From assembly GCA_945869305.1 (NCBI GenBank), contig CAMBOH010000005.1, forward strand, positions 1 through 53,968: 53,968 nt of DNA. Reading direction: 5' to 3'. Each line of letters begins with the position of its first letter. Position 1 is the first letter of the stretch. The translations under genes were made by a program, and so were the position numbers. A model generated the notes under the pieces. It did no database searches. It saw only the letters and a list, made by a program, of their open reading frames with translations, and was not told the origin of the DNA. This document shows positions 38,979-49,289 of the stretch, in pieces. The DNA is from an uncultured bacterium (GTDB lineage Bacteria > Bacteroidota > Bacteroidia > Bacteroidales > Bacteroidaceae).

Positions 38979-39043
38979 GGTCTGACCCAACCCGAAGACC
39001 GTCCTCCATCCCACAGGCAGACAGCCTGCCAACACGCCGCCCC

Positions 39044-39535
39044 ATGAAAGCCCTGTTCCACACTCCGCTGGGTCCCATCCTGCTCCAGGCCACCCCCTTC
39101 GGATTACAGTCTGCCCGCCTGCTCCAGCCGACCGACCCGCTCCCCGCCCTGTCCGACGATGCCAGCCGCAGCCCGGTCCTGTGTCAGGCCATGGACTGGC
39201 TCTCAGCCTACTTCGGCCACAAGGCACTACCACCCCAGCCCAAGCTGCTGCCGCAGGGCACGGCCTACAGCCGGCACGTGTGGGCTGCTCTCCGCGCTGT
39301 TCCCTACGGCCAAACCGTCACCTACGGCCAGCTGGCCCGCCTCTTGCAGCCCGCCTCGTCGCCGCGTGCCGTTGGCCAGGCCGTTGGCCGCAATCCCCTG
39401 CTGCTGTTCGTTCCCTGCCATCGGGTGACCGCCGTCCAGGGCCTTGGCGGATTCGCCTACGGCGTGGAAGCCAAACGCTGGCTGCTGCGATGGGAGCAGG
39501 CTCTGCTTGGCCCAGAGCAGCTTACGAGCCATTGA
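39044..39535 (+). CDS. ogt: Methylated-DNA--protein-cysteine methyltransferase
   Basis: VGQAVGRNPLLLFVPCHRVTAVQGLGGFAYGVEAKRWLL active-site PCHRV. Confidence 0.92.
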   Translation: MKALFHTPLGPILLQATPFGLQSARLLQPTDPLPALSDDASRSPVLCQAMDWLSAYFGHKALPPQPKLLPQGTAYSRHVWAALRAVPYGQTVTYGQLARLLQPASSPRAVGQAVGRNPLLLFVPCHRVTAVQGLGGFAYGVEAKRWLLRWEQALLGPEQLTSH

Positions 39536-39544
39536 CACCGCAAT

Positions 39545-39775
39545 CGCAAGCGTTCAAGGCAGGCTTGAAGAAGGAGCAACGGGCGCTTGGCACTAAGGGT
39601 AACGCCCCGGGGTAGAACGGGGCATAAAGAAAGGGCAAAAGCATGGGAACAAAACGTATGTGTTCCCATGCTTTTGCCCTTTCAGAGCGCATTTGCGGCG
39701 GCCAACCTACCCAGGGCGTTGCCCTCTGGACTATAGGCTCGTGTCCCCTTCGAAGCGTGCCCTGAACGCCTGCAC
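39545..39775. repeat. Second, degenerate copy of the palindromic GGGCAAAAGCATGG / CGTTCAAGG element
   Basis: TCGCAAGCGTTCAAGGCA ... AAGGGCAAAAGCATGGGAACA ... TGTTCCCATGCTTTTGCCCTTTCAG ... CCCAGGGCGTTGCCCT ... TGCCCTGAACG. Confidence 0.75.
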
Positions 39776-41749
39776 TTATGCCATGATCGAAAAGATTGTC
39801 TCGTCGCCACAGATGTTGCGAATCTTCAGGCGCAGCGGTTGCTTGGGGGCATAAATCCTGGCATTCCAGAAGTCCTTTGTCTTCTGTCCGTTGAGGATGA
39901 CGTAGCCGAGCTTGTCGATCTTTATCTCCGAGTCGCTGTGCCATTCGCCTTCTGCTGAGGTGCAGTCTACGGAGAGGTATTCGATGGTTTCCAGTCCTTC
40001 CTCGCTGACAGCGATTGCCCTGAAGTATTTCTTCTTGTTGGTGTGCATGCTCCTTTCATTGAAGTCACGAATCTTCTGTATCACGCGGTCGCTGACGAAC
40101 TTGGTTATCTCGATGTCGTAACCCTCCTTCTCGACCGTCTGACCACAGAGTTCCTCCGTGGCACGCTCCACCTTGTATTCGGCATAGTCAGCTGCCACCA
40201 CATCGTCGAGCACAGCCTTCAGGTCGCGCAGTTCCACGAAGTCCTTTGTCACCGACTTGTCTTCTTGGATGAACCTGTAGATTTCCTCCTCGCTTGTAAT
40301 GTCCACATAATACACAATGACCTTCTGGATGTCGCCCGGCAGTTCGGGGACGGCCTCGTGCAGTATGCGGTTCATCACCACCTCGTCGAGCAGTTTCGAC
40401 GAGCTGTCCATGAGGTTGGGCACATAGACGGGCACCTTGCCAAGCCGTGAGTCGCTGATGTAACCTTCCCAGAACTCATCCACGCTGTCGTCGTTCTTCA
40501 GACCTGGAATGAGGCGGCAGATGTTCTCCATCGTCTGCTGCGGATTGCGGTAGAGTTGTATGCCGTCCTTCACCTCCTTCATGGTGAATGAGGCTCCAGA
40601 AGCCACGAGCCGGTCGCGTGCTGTCTGTATGCTGTTGATGCCGATGTCGGTGTGGATGAACCTGCGGCCCAGACGGTTGGCCACGGCGGCTGTCACACCG
40701 CTGCCTCCGAAGAAGTCGGCCACAAGCATTCCTTCGTCTGACGAGGCTTTGATGATACGCTCCAAGAGAGCTTCGGGCTTTTGGGTGGCGTAGTCAACGC
40801 GCTCTTCTGCTTGGGAGTTGACAGCATCTATATCTGTCCAAATATCATCTAATGGAATTCCAGGCGCTTCATCAAGATACACTTTAAGTCGCATACCTCC
40901 TTTTTCCGTATAATACAACTTATTATCCTTCCTTAATGCCTCAATTGTTGCTGGAGAAGTTGCTGTACCAAGAAACGCATCTTTAAATCGCTTTTCTACG
41001 CCATTAACAATTTCGGTGTGTGAGAATCTTTGTTTAATGTATTCATCAGAATATGGTATGTATTCTGTATTATAGACATGGTCATCGTTATTCATAACGT
41101 AGCAAAGAATGTTGTCATGATTCTTGCCCATTGCTGTCTTACCCTTGAAACCAGATGATGTTTGGCGTTTCCAAGTAATGTCATTCTTAAAGTTATCCTC
41201 CCCAAAAATCTCATCCATCAGTATCTTGACATAGTGAACGATATGCCAATCTAAATGCACATAGATACTTGCCGTGTCGCTCATCACGCTCTTGATAGCC
41301 ACAAGGTTCTCGTACATCCAGTTGAGATACTTCTCCTTATCCCACACATCGCCGTACATTGTCTCCTCAAAGGCTTTGAGCTCGTCGATGTCAAGCTCAG
41401 TCTCAGCCTGCGAGATAGCCTCCGCCACCTTCGGATTGCGACGCACATACACCTTCTTTGCATAGTCGGCACCGCTGGCAAATGGAGGGTCGATATACAC
41501 GAGGTCCACCTTGATGCCCTGCTCCTTGAGGTAGGCACAGGCCGAGAGACACTCGCCGCGGATAATCATGTTGTCCGTGTCCATGTCGCCCACCTTCTCG
41601 GTTGTCTCCACCTCATAATAAGGCATACCACGGCGCAAGCGCCCGTTGAGGTCTTCCACGCCACGATAGCGGAGCGTGCGGTTGAAATTGTTCAGGAGGG
41701 CTTGTCCCTCAATAGGTTCCGGGAAGAACGGGATATATTTTACTGCCAT
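39776..41749 (-). CDS. mod: Type III restriction-modification DNA methyltransferase (Mod)
   Basis: [16 protein letters not shown] (DPPF motif IV), [28 protein letters not shown] (motif I). Confidence 0.93.
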   Translation of the reverse strand: MAVKYIPFFPEPIEGQALLNNFNRTLRYRGVEDLNGRLRRGMPYYEVETTEKVGDMDTDNMIIRGECLSACAYLKEQGIKVDLVYIDPPFASGADYAKKVYVRRNPKVAEAISQAETELDIDELKAFEETMYGDVWDKEKYLNWMYENLVAIKSVMSDTASIYVHLDWHIVHYVKILMDEIFGEDNFKNDITWKRQTSSGFKGKTAMGKNHDNILCYVMNNDDHVYNTEYIPYSDEYIKQRFSHTEIVNGVEKRFKDAFLGTATSPATIEALRKDNKLYYTEKGGMRLKVYLDEAPGIPLDDIWTDIDAVNSQAEERVDYATQKPEALLERIIKASSDEGMLVADFFGGSGVTAAVANRLGRRFIHTDIGINSIQTARDRLVASGASFTMKEVKDGIQLYRNPQQTMENICRLIPGLKNDDSVDEFWEGYISDSRLGKVPVYVPNLMDSSSKLLDEVVMNRILHEAVPELPGDIQKVIVYYVDITSEEEIYRFIQEDKSVTKDFVELRDLKAVLDDVVAADYAEYKVERATEELCGQTVEKEGYDIEITKFVSDRVIQKIRDFNERSMHTNKKKYFRAIAVSEEGLETIEYLSVDCTSAEGEWHSDSEIKIDKLGYVILNGQKTKDFWNARIYAPKQPLRLKIRNICGDETIFSIMA

Positions 41750-42270
41750 TACTGTATTCTTTTACATGTACCAAATATTGAATCAAAGTTGCGCTTCCAT
41801 GCATGGATGTCAACAACGAAACAATGTTCTGAAGCCACCAATTCACTTGACCAACGAGGTCCTTTTTTGCCGGCAGGAATTTCTTTTTTCAATTGCTTGC
41901 AGAAGTCTTCACATTCCTTGTTGTTGAAATTTGTCAGACAAACATATACAATCTTTTTGTTGCAGCCCTCGCCATACCGATATAAAAAGGTGTCTCTGAA
42001 CTTCAACTTCAAGGTTTCTTGTATCTCACGCACGATTGTTTTGCCGCTTCTGCCCTTTTCCCCCTTTCGAATCTGTTCTAATCGCAACTGCGGATAGTCT
42101 TTAATCTCAATCCACAACTGAAAATTCGGGAATTCAGCAATCACATCTACGGCTTTCATACAGTATGAAAGCCCATGATAATGCGCATTGCTCTTATCAG
42201 GCTCATCAAATTTGTACAATGCTACTGCGTGAGCAAAATCAAACTCGTATCCGTCTGTTACCAACTTCAT
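41749..42270 (-). CDS. 173-aa protein, putative PD-(D/E)XK-type nuclease
   Basis: [19 protein letters not shown], a D...ExK arrangement; 1-bp overlap with mod, 4-bp overlap with ATPase gene. Confidence 0.55.
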   Translation of the reverse strand: MKLVTDGYEFDFAHAVALYKFDEPDKSNAHYHGLSYCMKAVDVIAEFPNFQLWIEIKDYPQLRLEQIRKGEKGRSGKTIVREIQETLKLKFRDTFLYRYGEGCNKKIVYVCLTNFNNKECEDFCKQLKKEIPAGKKGPRWSSELVASEHCFVVDIHAWKRNFDSIFGTCKRIQ

Positions 42271-43277
42271 AGGTCGCTCAATCCTTTTTGAATTTCCGTA
42301 TCCAATAGTCTTGCAAACGTGTCATCTATTGCATTGGGGCTCATCTCGCTCATCACGCTCGTTGAAGCACACTTTACGGCATCATTCTCTTTATACAATG
42401 TATGATAGAGAACATTGTCAGACGGTGTAGTAGCAAGATCAAACTCCTTGAGCAACACGTAATCGTGGGTTGTAATGAATATCTGAACACCCATGCGCTG
42501 CAGTTCAAGCAGAATGTTAACTACGGCTGAAGACAATTTGGGGTTCAGATTGGCTTCCGGTTCGTCCCAAAAGAGTACAGAACCTTTTATCAACGATTCA
42601 TTCTGAATAAGCAAATATAGCAGTCCTAACTTACGGTAGCCTTCTGCAAGGAGAGGAAATTCCAGATTCCCTGTTTTATTCTTCAAATAGAACTTTTCGT
42701 CCTTATTGACAACCTTACCGTCCATGGCTATTTGAAGATGCTTCAATAGCTTCTCACGTTCCTTTGAAAGTCCTCGGGAAACAGGCATAAAGGCCTTATC
42801 CAAAATATCAAGATAGATTTCCTCGTATGGCAAAACCTTGCTACTGAATAGCGAGCGGAAGCCCGGAGCGTTGGCCAGCATATCTTTCACAGGAATAAAT
42901 GTAACTTCCGGATTGGTGTCTTCATGCCAGTTGACTGATTTTTGTTCTGCTTTGCCAAGAGTGGTCAAACTTAAAGTTATGCTACGCTCTTTCTCGTCTT
43001 CCTCTTTTTTCCGATACACGGTGAATTCACCGGAGCTGCGTCCTTTTGTCCGATGAACCAAACGCCCTATGCTGTCAGGCATGAAAACGGCATTCACTTT
43101 TTGGGCAAGAGTACGGTCCAAGTTTTTGCCAATGATTGAACATGCCGAATACACCGCTTTCATAAGATGCGTTTTTCCCGTACCGTTCTCGCCTACGATG
43201 ACATTGACACCCGGAGAGAAACTCATGTCAATATCACTAAAGACAGTAAAACCATGTGCCTTGAATTTCGTAATCAT
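42267..43277 (-). CDS. AAA/ABC-type (SMC/OLD-like) ATPase
   Basis: Walker A GENGTGKT, Walker B VLFWDEPEANLNPK, H-loop ITTHDY. Confidence 0.88.
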   Translation of the reverse strand: MITKFKAHGFTVFSDIDMSFSPGVNVIVGENGTGKTHLMKAVYSACSIIGKNLDRTLAQKVNAVFMPDSIGRLVHRTKGRSSGEFTVYRKKEEDEKERSITLSLTTLGKAEQKSVNWHEDTNPEVTFIPVKDMLANAPGFRSLFSSKVLPYEEIYLDILDKAFMPVSRGLSKEREKLLKHLQIAMDGKVVNKDEKFYLKNKTGNLEFPLLAEGYRKLGLLYLLIQNESLIKGSVLFWDEPEANLNPKLSSAVVNILLELQRMGVQIFITTHDYVLLKEFDLATTPSDNVLYHTLYKENDAVKCASTSVMSEMSPNAIDDTFARLLDTEIQKGLSDL

Positions 43278-46207
43278 ATTGTCTTATTGAAGAATTGGTT
43301 GATGATGTCGTTGGTCTTGTTGATGCGCTCGGTGTCGCTCAGCGAGTCTTCCAGATAGAGATAGTCGAAGCGGCGGTAGCCGAACTTCTCCTCGTTCTGC
43401 TTGAGGAACTGCCCCTCAACGAATGCCCTGCGGTCACGGAAAGCCTCGTCCTGTGCATACAGCGCGCCTTTTGTCTCCACAATGAGCACCTTGTGGATTT
43501 TGTCGTCCTTACGCTTTATGATGAGGAAGTCAGGCGTATAGCGACCGATGAACTTCCACTGGCCGTGGGTGTTCTTCTTGAAGCAGTCGATGCGAAACTC
43601 CGTGAACTGCCCGTCACCATTGTAATACACTTCAAGGTCATGTTTGTGGACGCATTGTTGCGTCAACACTTCACTCAGGAAGACGGACTCAAAGTCGCTA
43701 TCTACATGATAGGGCAGATAATGGTAGGAGCGATCTTTGTTCGGTTCGCTGGTGAACTTCGCACGGAGTTGCTCAGCCATCTCTGTCTGTCCCATTGCTA
43801 TCAGTCCGTCGATGACGGCTTGTGTCTTTTCGTCTACGAGCACCTTGCCGCGGTCCTCCTTCACGATGTTCTCCACCATGTCTTTTTCAGGGATATACTC
43901 ATTCACCTTTGACTTCAGCACCTCTACGGGAGAGAATACAGTGTCGGCATGTATGTGCAGCAACGAGGCAGCGGTGTCGATGAGTTCCTGCTGGACACTG
44001 AGGATGCGCTTCTCATAGAAGGCCTTGCGTATGTTGGCATTGACCTTGGCAACGTTGTAATGGGAGCTGAACCGTGTCGTGCCTTCCGCATCTGTATAGG
44101 TGATGGTCTTGAAGATTTCCTTGAGGGCATCCTGCTGACGGTTGAGCTGCGATATGGAAAGAAAGCCGAAACTCTCCTTGGCAATGCGATAGACCCACTG
44201 GTTGTAGTTCGCTTCTTCGCTGCCATGCTCCCCACCATCGGCTATGGTGTTGGTGCGCTGAAGACCTTGATTGGTGATTTTCCATTCAGTCAGGAAGGGA
44301 TGGTCAATGCGAGCAGATTTTGCAGCATGGTTCAGTTCCTCGCGAGTAGTTTCATCGGTAACTGGATACTCAATAACATCTGTACTCGTCACTCGCATCT
44401 GGTAGAACTCCACCTTGGGGAGGTGCAGGTGGGCAGTGCGGTCGTAGCGATTGAGCAGCACGACATCCTCACGTTTCCTGCCTTGCTGAAACTCCTGGAT
44501 TGAAATGTGCTGCTGCTTCTGCAGTTGCTCGTCAAGATACTTGTAGTTCTCGCTGTTCATGTAGATGAGGGCGGTTTCCTGACTGGCATCCGTCACCTCA
44601 CGCAGACAGCGGCATGATGTCTGTAGCACCATGTTCTTTGGACAATCTTTCTCCTGCGAGAGGATGATGCCCGTCAGACTTTTGCAATCCCAGCCTTCCT
44701 TGCCAATCTGTACGAGCAGAATGATGCGCTTGCGCGACTGCGGACGGTCGAGCATGGCAAACTCCGCCCGGGCGGTCTGAGGTGCCGGGTATTGCTTGTT
44801 GCCTTCATGGAACTTCAACACCGCCTCTGCCGGGTCGATGCCCTCTTCGGCGCATATCCGGTTGACAAGCGGATAGATGACGGTTTCGAGCGTCTCTATG
44901 GTTCCGCAATAGATGCCCAACTTGGCGCAGGTGCCGTTGGCATACACGGTGTTTTTATAAAGATGCAGAAACTCCCGCACGCCCTGCTCCACTATTTCCT
45001 CACGATTGTTGCTGCCGCTCTTCACAACCTTCGGCACTTTGAGGAAGTTGCCTATGCCTTCTGCCAATGGGTAATAGGTAGTGATGTTCGACATCTCGGT
45101 GGTAGCCACTGTCTGTCCCTCGGTCACCGCTATCTTGTCCTTCTTGTCTAAATAAGGTGTGCCGGAGAAGCCCAACACGGTTGTGATGGAGCCTTGGGTT
45201 GTCCAGCGGTTGACCACTGTACGCAATTTTGCCTCGTCATCTGTAGCAGAGGATGCCACATGATGCACTTCGTCAAGCAGAATGGAGAGGTGTGGCAATT
45301 TGCCAATCTTGTTACGCAGCTCATTGGCAACTCGATCCTTCTCGTCAGCAGATTCGTCATGGAAGTCAAACAATCCATCCGTACCTTTGTCTATGCGGTC
45401 GAGTATCACTTTCTCGGCATTTGTTACAGCCACAAGACCGAAGAGTTCGGCAAGAGGCTCGTGTATGGCAATCTTCTGTACGTTCGGGTTCTTGGTGCGG
45501 TTTGACTTGTTGGCACTCTTATTCTCGTCCAACATCTCAAACTTCAGTTCGCGCTTTAACTGCGAAGCTGCGGGTTCAGGTATCACCCACGAGGGGTCGA
45601 AATCTTGAATGGTGCGAAGGCTTGGGATGACAGAGGTCTTCAAACCGGATGGAACCATGACCATGAAGTTATGAGCAAAGGCAGGATTGTTAGGTTCCTG
45701 CTGTGCAAAATACAGGTCGAGGTAGATGAATGCTGCCATAAGGTAGGTCTTGCCCGCACCCATCGGAAGGCTGAACACATAGTCTGGGTAGTTCACTCCA
45801 TAGAAGATACGATTGAAGATGCTGTCAAAATCTATGTGCTGAGGCTCCTCCATCACAGCCTTGCGCAAAGCATCGGCAATTGGTTTCCCTTTCTCGTCCT
45901 TCAGCGAAGCAAACTCATAGAGTGCCACAGCGGCAGGAGATTCTTTGAATACTCTGCGTGCTACGGCTGACAATTGCATATTATCTATGTCATCGTGGGA
46001 GAGAGTATTGAACTTGCCCTGCTTGAAGAGTTCGGCAAGCGGCAGGTTCCGGCATTCTATTTTCAGATACAGGTAGGTCTTGATCGCATCCACCTGCGCG
46101 TCACGCATCTGGCCCCGCTGCTCTATGTAAGCAATGAGGGGCAAGGCGGTACAATCCGGGCGTGAAAGCCATTGATCGCGCTTACTGGTTATGATAGGGT
46201 AAAACAT
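43274..46207 (-). CDS. res: Type III restriction endonuclease subunit (Res), SF2 helicase
   Basis: PMGAGKTYL, LDEVHH, GFSGTPY, QIGKEGWDCKSL, C-terminal nuclease-like LIVETKG. Confidence 0.93.
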   Translation of the reverse strand: MFYPIITSKRDQWLSRPDCTALPLIAYIEQRGQMRDAQVDAIKTYLYLKIECRNLPLAELFKQGKFNTLSHDDIDNMQLSAVARRVFKESPAAVALYEFASLKDEKGKPIADALRKAVMEEPQHIDFDSIFNRIFYGVNYPDYVFSLPMGAGKTYLMAAFIYLDLYFAQQEPNNPAFAHNFMVMVPSGLKTSVIPSLRTIQDFDPSWVIPEPAASQLKRELKFEMLDENKSANKSNRTKNPNVQKIAIHEPLAELFGLVAVTNAEKVILDRIDKGTDGLFDFHDESADEKDRVANELRNKIGKLPHLSILLDEVHHVASSATDDEAKLRTVVNRWTTQGSITTVLGFSGTPYLDKKDKIAVTEGQTVATTEMSNITTYYPLAEGIGNFLKVPKVVKSGSNNREEIVEQGVREFLHLYKNTVYANGTCAKLGIYCGTIETLETVIYPLVNRICAEEGIDPAEAVLKFHEGNKQYPAPQTARAEFAMLDRPQSRKRIILLVQIGKEGWDCKSLTGIILSQEKDCPKNMVLQTSCRCLREVTDASQETALIYMNSENYKYLDEQLQKQQHISIQEFQQGRKREDVVLLNRYDRTAHLHLPKVEFYQMRVTSTDVIEYPVTDETTREELNHAAKSARIDHPFLTEWKITNQGLQRTNTIADGGEHGSEEANYNQWVYRIAKESFGFLSISQLNRQQDALKEIFKTITYTDAEGTTRFSSHYNVAKVNANIRKAFYEKRILSVQQELIDTAASLLHIHADTVFSPVEVLKSKVNEYIPEKDMVENIVKEDRGKVLVDEKTQAVIDGLIAMGQTEMAEQLRAKFTSEPNKDRSYHYLPYHVDSDFESVFLSEVLTQQCVHKHDLEVYYNGDGQFTEFRIDCFKKNTHGQWKFIGRYTPDFLIIKRKDDKIHKVLIVETKGALYAQDEAFRDRRAFVEGQFLKQNEEKFGYRRFDYLYLEDSLSDTERINKTNDIINQFFNKTI

Positions 46208-46329
46208 AGGGTCGTTTGCTTATTCTTTTCGCCTGCGAAGGTATGTTGAATATCTCACAGAAAAGTTCAAACCACGTAGAATATCCATAAATCGGGGAGA
46301 TGGGCGAGCTTGCACTTGTCAACCCCCAT

Positions 46330-47151
46330 TCAAGCTTCACGCACCTCCAAATGGGAAGTGTCGTACATCACTCTGGCATGGTTGCGCCTGATGATGTCGC
46401 ACTGCAGGCATTCACCCGTATGCTTGTCGATGACCTGACGCTCCACGATGCCGTTGCGATAGACCACCCCGCGTTCCCGGGAAAAATGTTCGTCGCGCGC
46501 ATGAATGTGATAGGCACAGGGTAGCGTTTGCATGGCCCGCAACTCCCCACGCAGGTATTCGCCGTCGGTATGGGTCAGGAGCTGGTAGGTGTTCGCGCTG
46601 TCGTTGCGGAAGCGGTAGTCTAAATAGTTATAGACGATGCTCGTGCCGGTGCCGAAGGGTATCTGCCTGTGGTAGTCCGGAAAGAGGTCGAGGCCGTCGT
46701 GGTGGTGGTGCTCCACGATGGTCAGGTCGGAATGGAGCACCATCCAATGGATGAGGTTGGTGAACTGGCACAGTCCTCCGCCTATGCCGCTTGAGGGCAT
46801 CCCGTGGGCTATGGTCAATCCTTCCTGATAGCCATGACGGGCATCATCCCTGCCCACCAGGTGCCAAAAGGAGAAGGTTTCGCCCGGCCGTATCAGGATG
46901 CCGTTTACCTTCGGGGCGGCAAGCGACAGGTTCACGGCCTTGTTCTCCTGCAGATGCAGCTCGGTGTTGCCCAGCTTGCGGCGGATGAGCGAATTGTGCC
47001 TGTATACCAACACGGGCAACGGCTCAGCCGACTTGTCCTTTGCGAACTTGACCGGCTTGAACTTGTCCCTGACTTTTCTGGCCAGGATGCACTTCTCCAC
47101 AGACAGGCGATATGTCCACGGTGCTATCTCACAAAACAGTTTTCTCTTCAT
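46330..47151 (-). CDS. VanW-family protein
   Basis: VNGILIRPGETFSFWHLVG, GGGLCQFTNLIHWMVLHSDLTIVEHHHH; start at internal Met MKRKLF preferred. Confidence 0.88.
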   Translation of the reverse strand: MKRKLFCEIAPWTYRLSVEKCILARKVRDKFKPVKFAKDKSAEPLPVLVYRHNSLIRRKLGNTELHLQENKAVNLSLAAPKVNGILIRPGETFSFWHLVGRDDARHGYQEGLTIAHGMPSSGIGGGLCQFTNLIHWMVLHSDLTIVEHHHHDGLDLFPDYHRQIPFGTGTSIVYNYLDYRFRNDSANTYQLLTHTDGEYLRGELRAMQTLPCAYHIHARDEHFSRERGVVYRNGIVERQVIDKHTGECLQCDIIRRNHARVMYDTSHLEVREA

Positions 47152-47335
47152 GTGTATGTTTATTTGCTCCTTCTCTTCTACCATACGATCTGACATCCCA
47201 ACAGCCCGAACCGGCTTCCTGACCCATGATCCGACACTGGATGCACCGCCAGGTTACACCTACGGCTGAGAGAGCAGACTATATGCTTGGCCTCCCCAGC
47301 CATGTGCTTCCCGGCCAAAGGAGTAGTACTGCCAT

Positions 47336-47400
47336 GCCGACAGGAGATATCTTCTATGCCGACAGGAGATATCTTCTACGCCCATAGAAGATATCTTCTG
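47336..47400. repeat. Three ~22-bp tandem units ending in GATATCTTCT
   Basis: GCCGACAGGAGATATCTTCTA x2, then GCCCATAGAAGATATCTTCTG containing perfect palindrome AGAAGATATCTTCT. Confidence 0.9.
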
Positions 47401-47577
47401 CTCCAGCGTCCAATAACTGCGGATTAAAAGAGACCGGCTGCTTTCCCGGTGTCGGGTGGTTCAAGGCTTTGGGTGGACTACCTCGGGCCTTGTTTATAAG
47501 GCTGGTTGTCCCGGTTGGCCAATCATGAAGGCATCTCTCGTCCGACCACTTTTCTTCCAGCCGTAAAACAACAAAAT

Positions 47578-47693
47578 GGTTGAAGTGGAAAGCGTTGCGC
47601 TGACAGTTTCAGAACCCTGCTGTCTGACTGAACGAATCGCCCTCCAAACAGTGAGGCAGTAAAAACTGTGGCTTGTCGCTTTCGACTTCAACC
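47578..47693. repeat. 116-bp hairpin-forming inverted repeat
   Basis: GGTTGAAGTGGAAAGCG (47578-47594) / CGCTTTCGACTTCAACC (47677-47693), one mismatch; inner GACAGTTT / AAAACTGT. Confidence 0.75.
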
Positions 47694-47739
47694 ATGAACG
47701 TATGACACACCCTACACGGTGTGGCAGAATAGCGTGGGG

Positions 47740-49275
47740 TTAGTCCTGAATCAGGTTGCGGCCTGTCATTTCCTTCGGCTGCTCCAGTCCCATGATGTGC
47801 AGGATGGAGGGAGCTACGTCGGCCAGCACACCATCGGCTACCTTGGCCTGCTTGTTCTGCGTGACGTAGATGAAGGGCACAGGATTGAGCGAGTGGGCCG
47901 TGTTGGGGGTGCCGTCGGGATTGATGGCATTGTCGGCGTTGCCGTGGTCAGCGATGATGATGGTTTCGTAGCCGGTGGCGTTGGCTGCCGTCACTACCTC
48001 ATTCACACACTGGTCGACAGCCTTGACGGCCTTTTCGATGGCTTCGTAGACACCGGTGTGGCCTACCATGTCGCCGTTGGCGAAGTTGACAACGATGAAG
48101 TCGTACTTGTCCTCACGGATGGCTGCCACGAGTTTGTCCTTCACTTCGTAGGCCGACATTTCGGGCTGCAGGTCGTAGGTTGCCACCTTGGGCGATGCCA
48201 CGAGGATGCGGTCTTCGGCTTCGTAGGGCGTTTCGCGACCACCGTTGAAGAAGAAAGTGACGTGGGCGTACTTCTCGGTTTCGGCGGTATGGAGCTGCTT
48301 GAGTCCCTTGGCAGCCAGATATTCGCCGAGCGTGTTCTCCACGTTCTCCTTGGGGAAGAGGATGTGTACGCCGGTAAACGAAGCGTCGTAGGGGGTCATG
48401 CAGTAGTATTGCAGGCCGGGGATGGTGTGCATGCCTTCTTCGGGCATGTCCTGCTGGGTGAGCACGACAGTAAGCTCCTTGGCGCGGTCGTTGCGGTAGT
48501 TGAAGAAGATGACCACATCGCCTTCCTGGATGCGTCCGTCGACATTGGCATTGACCAGCGGCTCCATGAACTCATCCGTGTTCTTGTGGTCTTCGCTGTC
48601 TGTGTCGTAGCAGCTCTGTACGCCTTCGACCATGTCGGTGACAGCGCGTCCCTTGCCCTCAACCAGCTGGTCGTAGGCTATCTTCACGCGGTTCCAGCGC
48701 TTGTCGCGGTCCATGGCATAGAAGCGACCGATGATGCTGGCTATGTGGGCGCCGTTGGCCTCGCAGACCTTCTGGAGGTCGGCAATGAAGCCCTTGCCGC
48801 TCTTGGGGTCGGTGTCGCGGCCGTCCATGAAGCAGTGAACGTAGGTGCGTTCGGCCACGCCATACTCCTTGGCTATCTCAACCAGCTTGAAGAGGTGGTC
48901 GAGCGAGCTGTGTACACCGCCGGTCGAGGTAAGGCCCATGAGATGCAGGCCCTTGCCGTTCTTGCGGGCATATTCGTAGGCCGAAACGATTTCGGGGTTC
49001 TTGGAGATGGAGCCGTCGGCACAGGCGCGGTTGATCTTCACCAAGTCCTGATATACGATACGTCCGGCACCGATATTGAGGTGACCTACCTCGGAGTTAC
49101 CCATCTGTCCGTCGGGGAGTCCGACGTTCTCGCCTGAGGCGAGGAGCTGAGAATGCGGATAAGTGGCATCCAGATGGTCCATGAAGGGGGTCGGGGTTTC
49201 ATAGATGACATCGCCGTGGTTGTGCTTGCCGATGCCCCAACCATCGAGAATCATAAGAAGAGCTTTCTTTGCCAT
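47740..49275 (-). CDS. gpmI: 2,3-bisphosphoglycerate-independent phosphoglycerate mutase
   Basis: [42 protein letters not shown]. Confidence 0.96.
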   Translation of the reverse strand: MAKKALLMILDGWGIGKHNHGDVIYETPTPFMDHLDATYPHSQLLASGENVGLPDGQMGNSEVGHLNIGAGRIVYQDLVKINRACADGSISKNPEIVSAYEYARKNGKGLHLMGLTSTGGVHSSLDHLFKLVEIAKEYGVAERTYVHCFMDGRDTDPKSGKGFIADLQKVCEANGAHIASIIGRFYAMDRDKRWNRVKIAYDQLVEGKGRAVTDMVEGVQSCYDTDSEDHKNTDEFMEPLVNANVDGRIQEGDVVIFFNYRNDRAKELTVVLTQQDMPEEGMHTIPGLQYYCMTPYDASFTGVHILFPKENVENTLGEYLAAKGLKQLHTAETEKYAHVTFFFNGGRETPYEAEDRILVASPKVATYDLQPEMSAYEVKDKLVAAIREDKYDFIVVNFANGDMVGHTGVYEAIEKAVKAVDQCVNEVVTAANATGYETIIIADHGNADNAINPDGTPNTAHSLNPVPFIYVTQNKQAKVADGVLADVAPSILHIMGLEQPKEMTGRNLIQD

Positions 49276-49289
49276 GGGTTTGTTTGCTG

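Noticed and set aside
37695-39233. 512-aa minus-strand ORF antisense to tamL/ogt
   Set aside because: Antisense shadow ORF; composition typical of reverse-frame translation (V/E/A/G/H-rich).
47494-47691. 65-aa minus-strand ORF
   Set aside because: Overlaps the 116-bp hairpin, with no motif and no context supporting translation.
47719-49137. 472-aa plus-strand ORF antisense to gpmI
   Set aside because: gpmI is unambiguous; this is a reverse-frame artefact.
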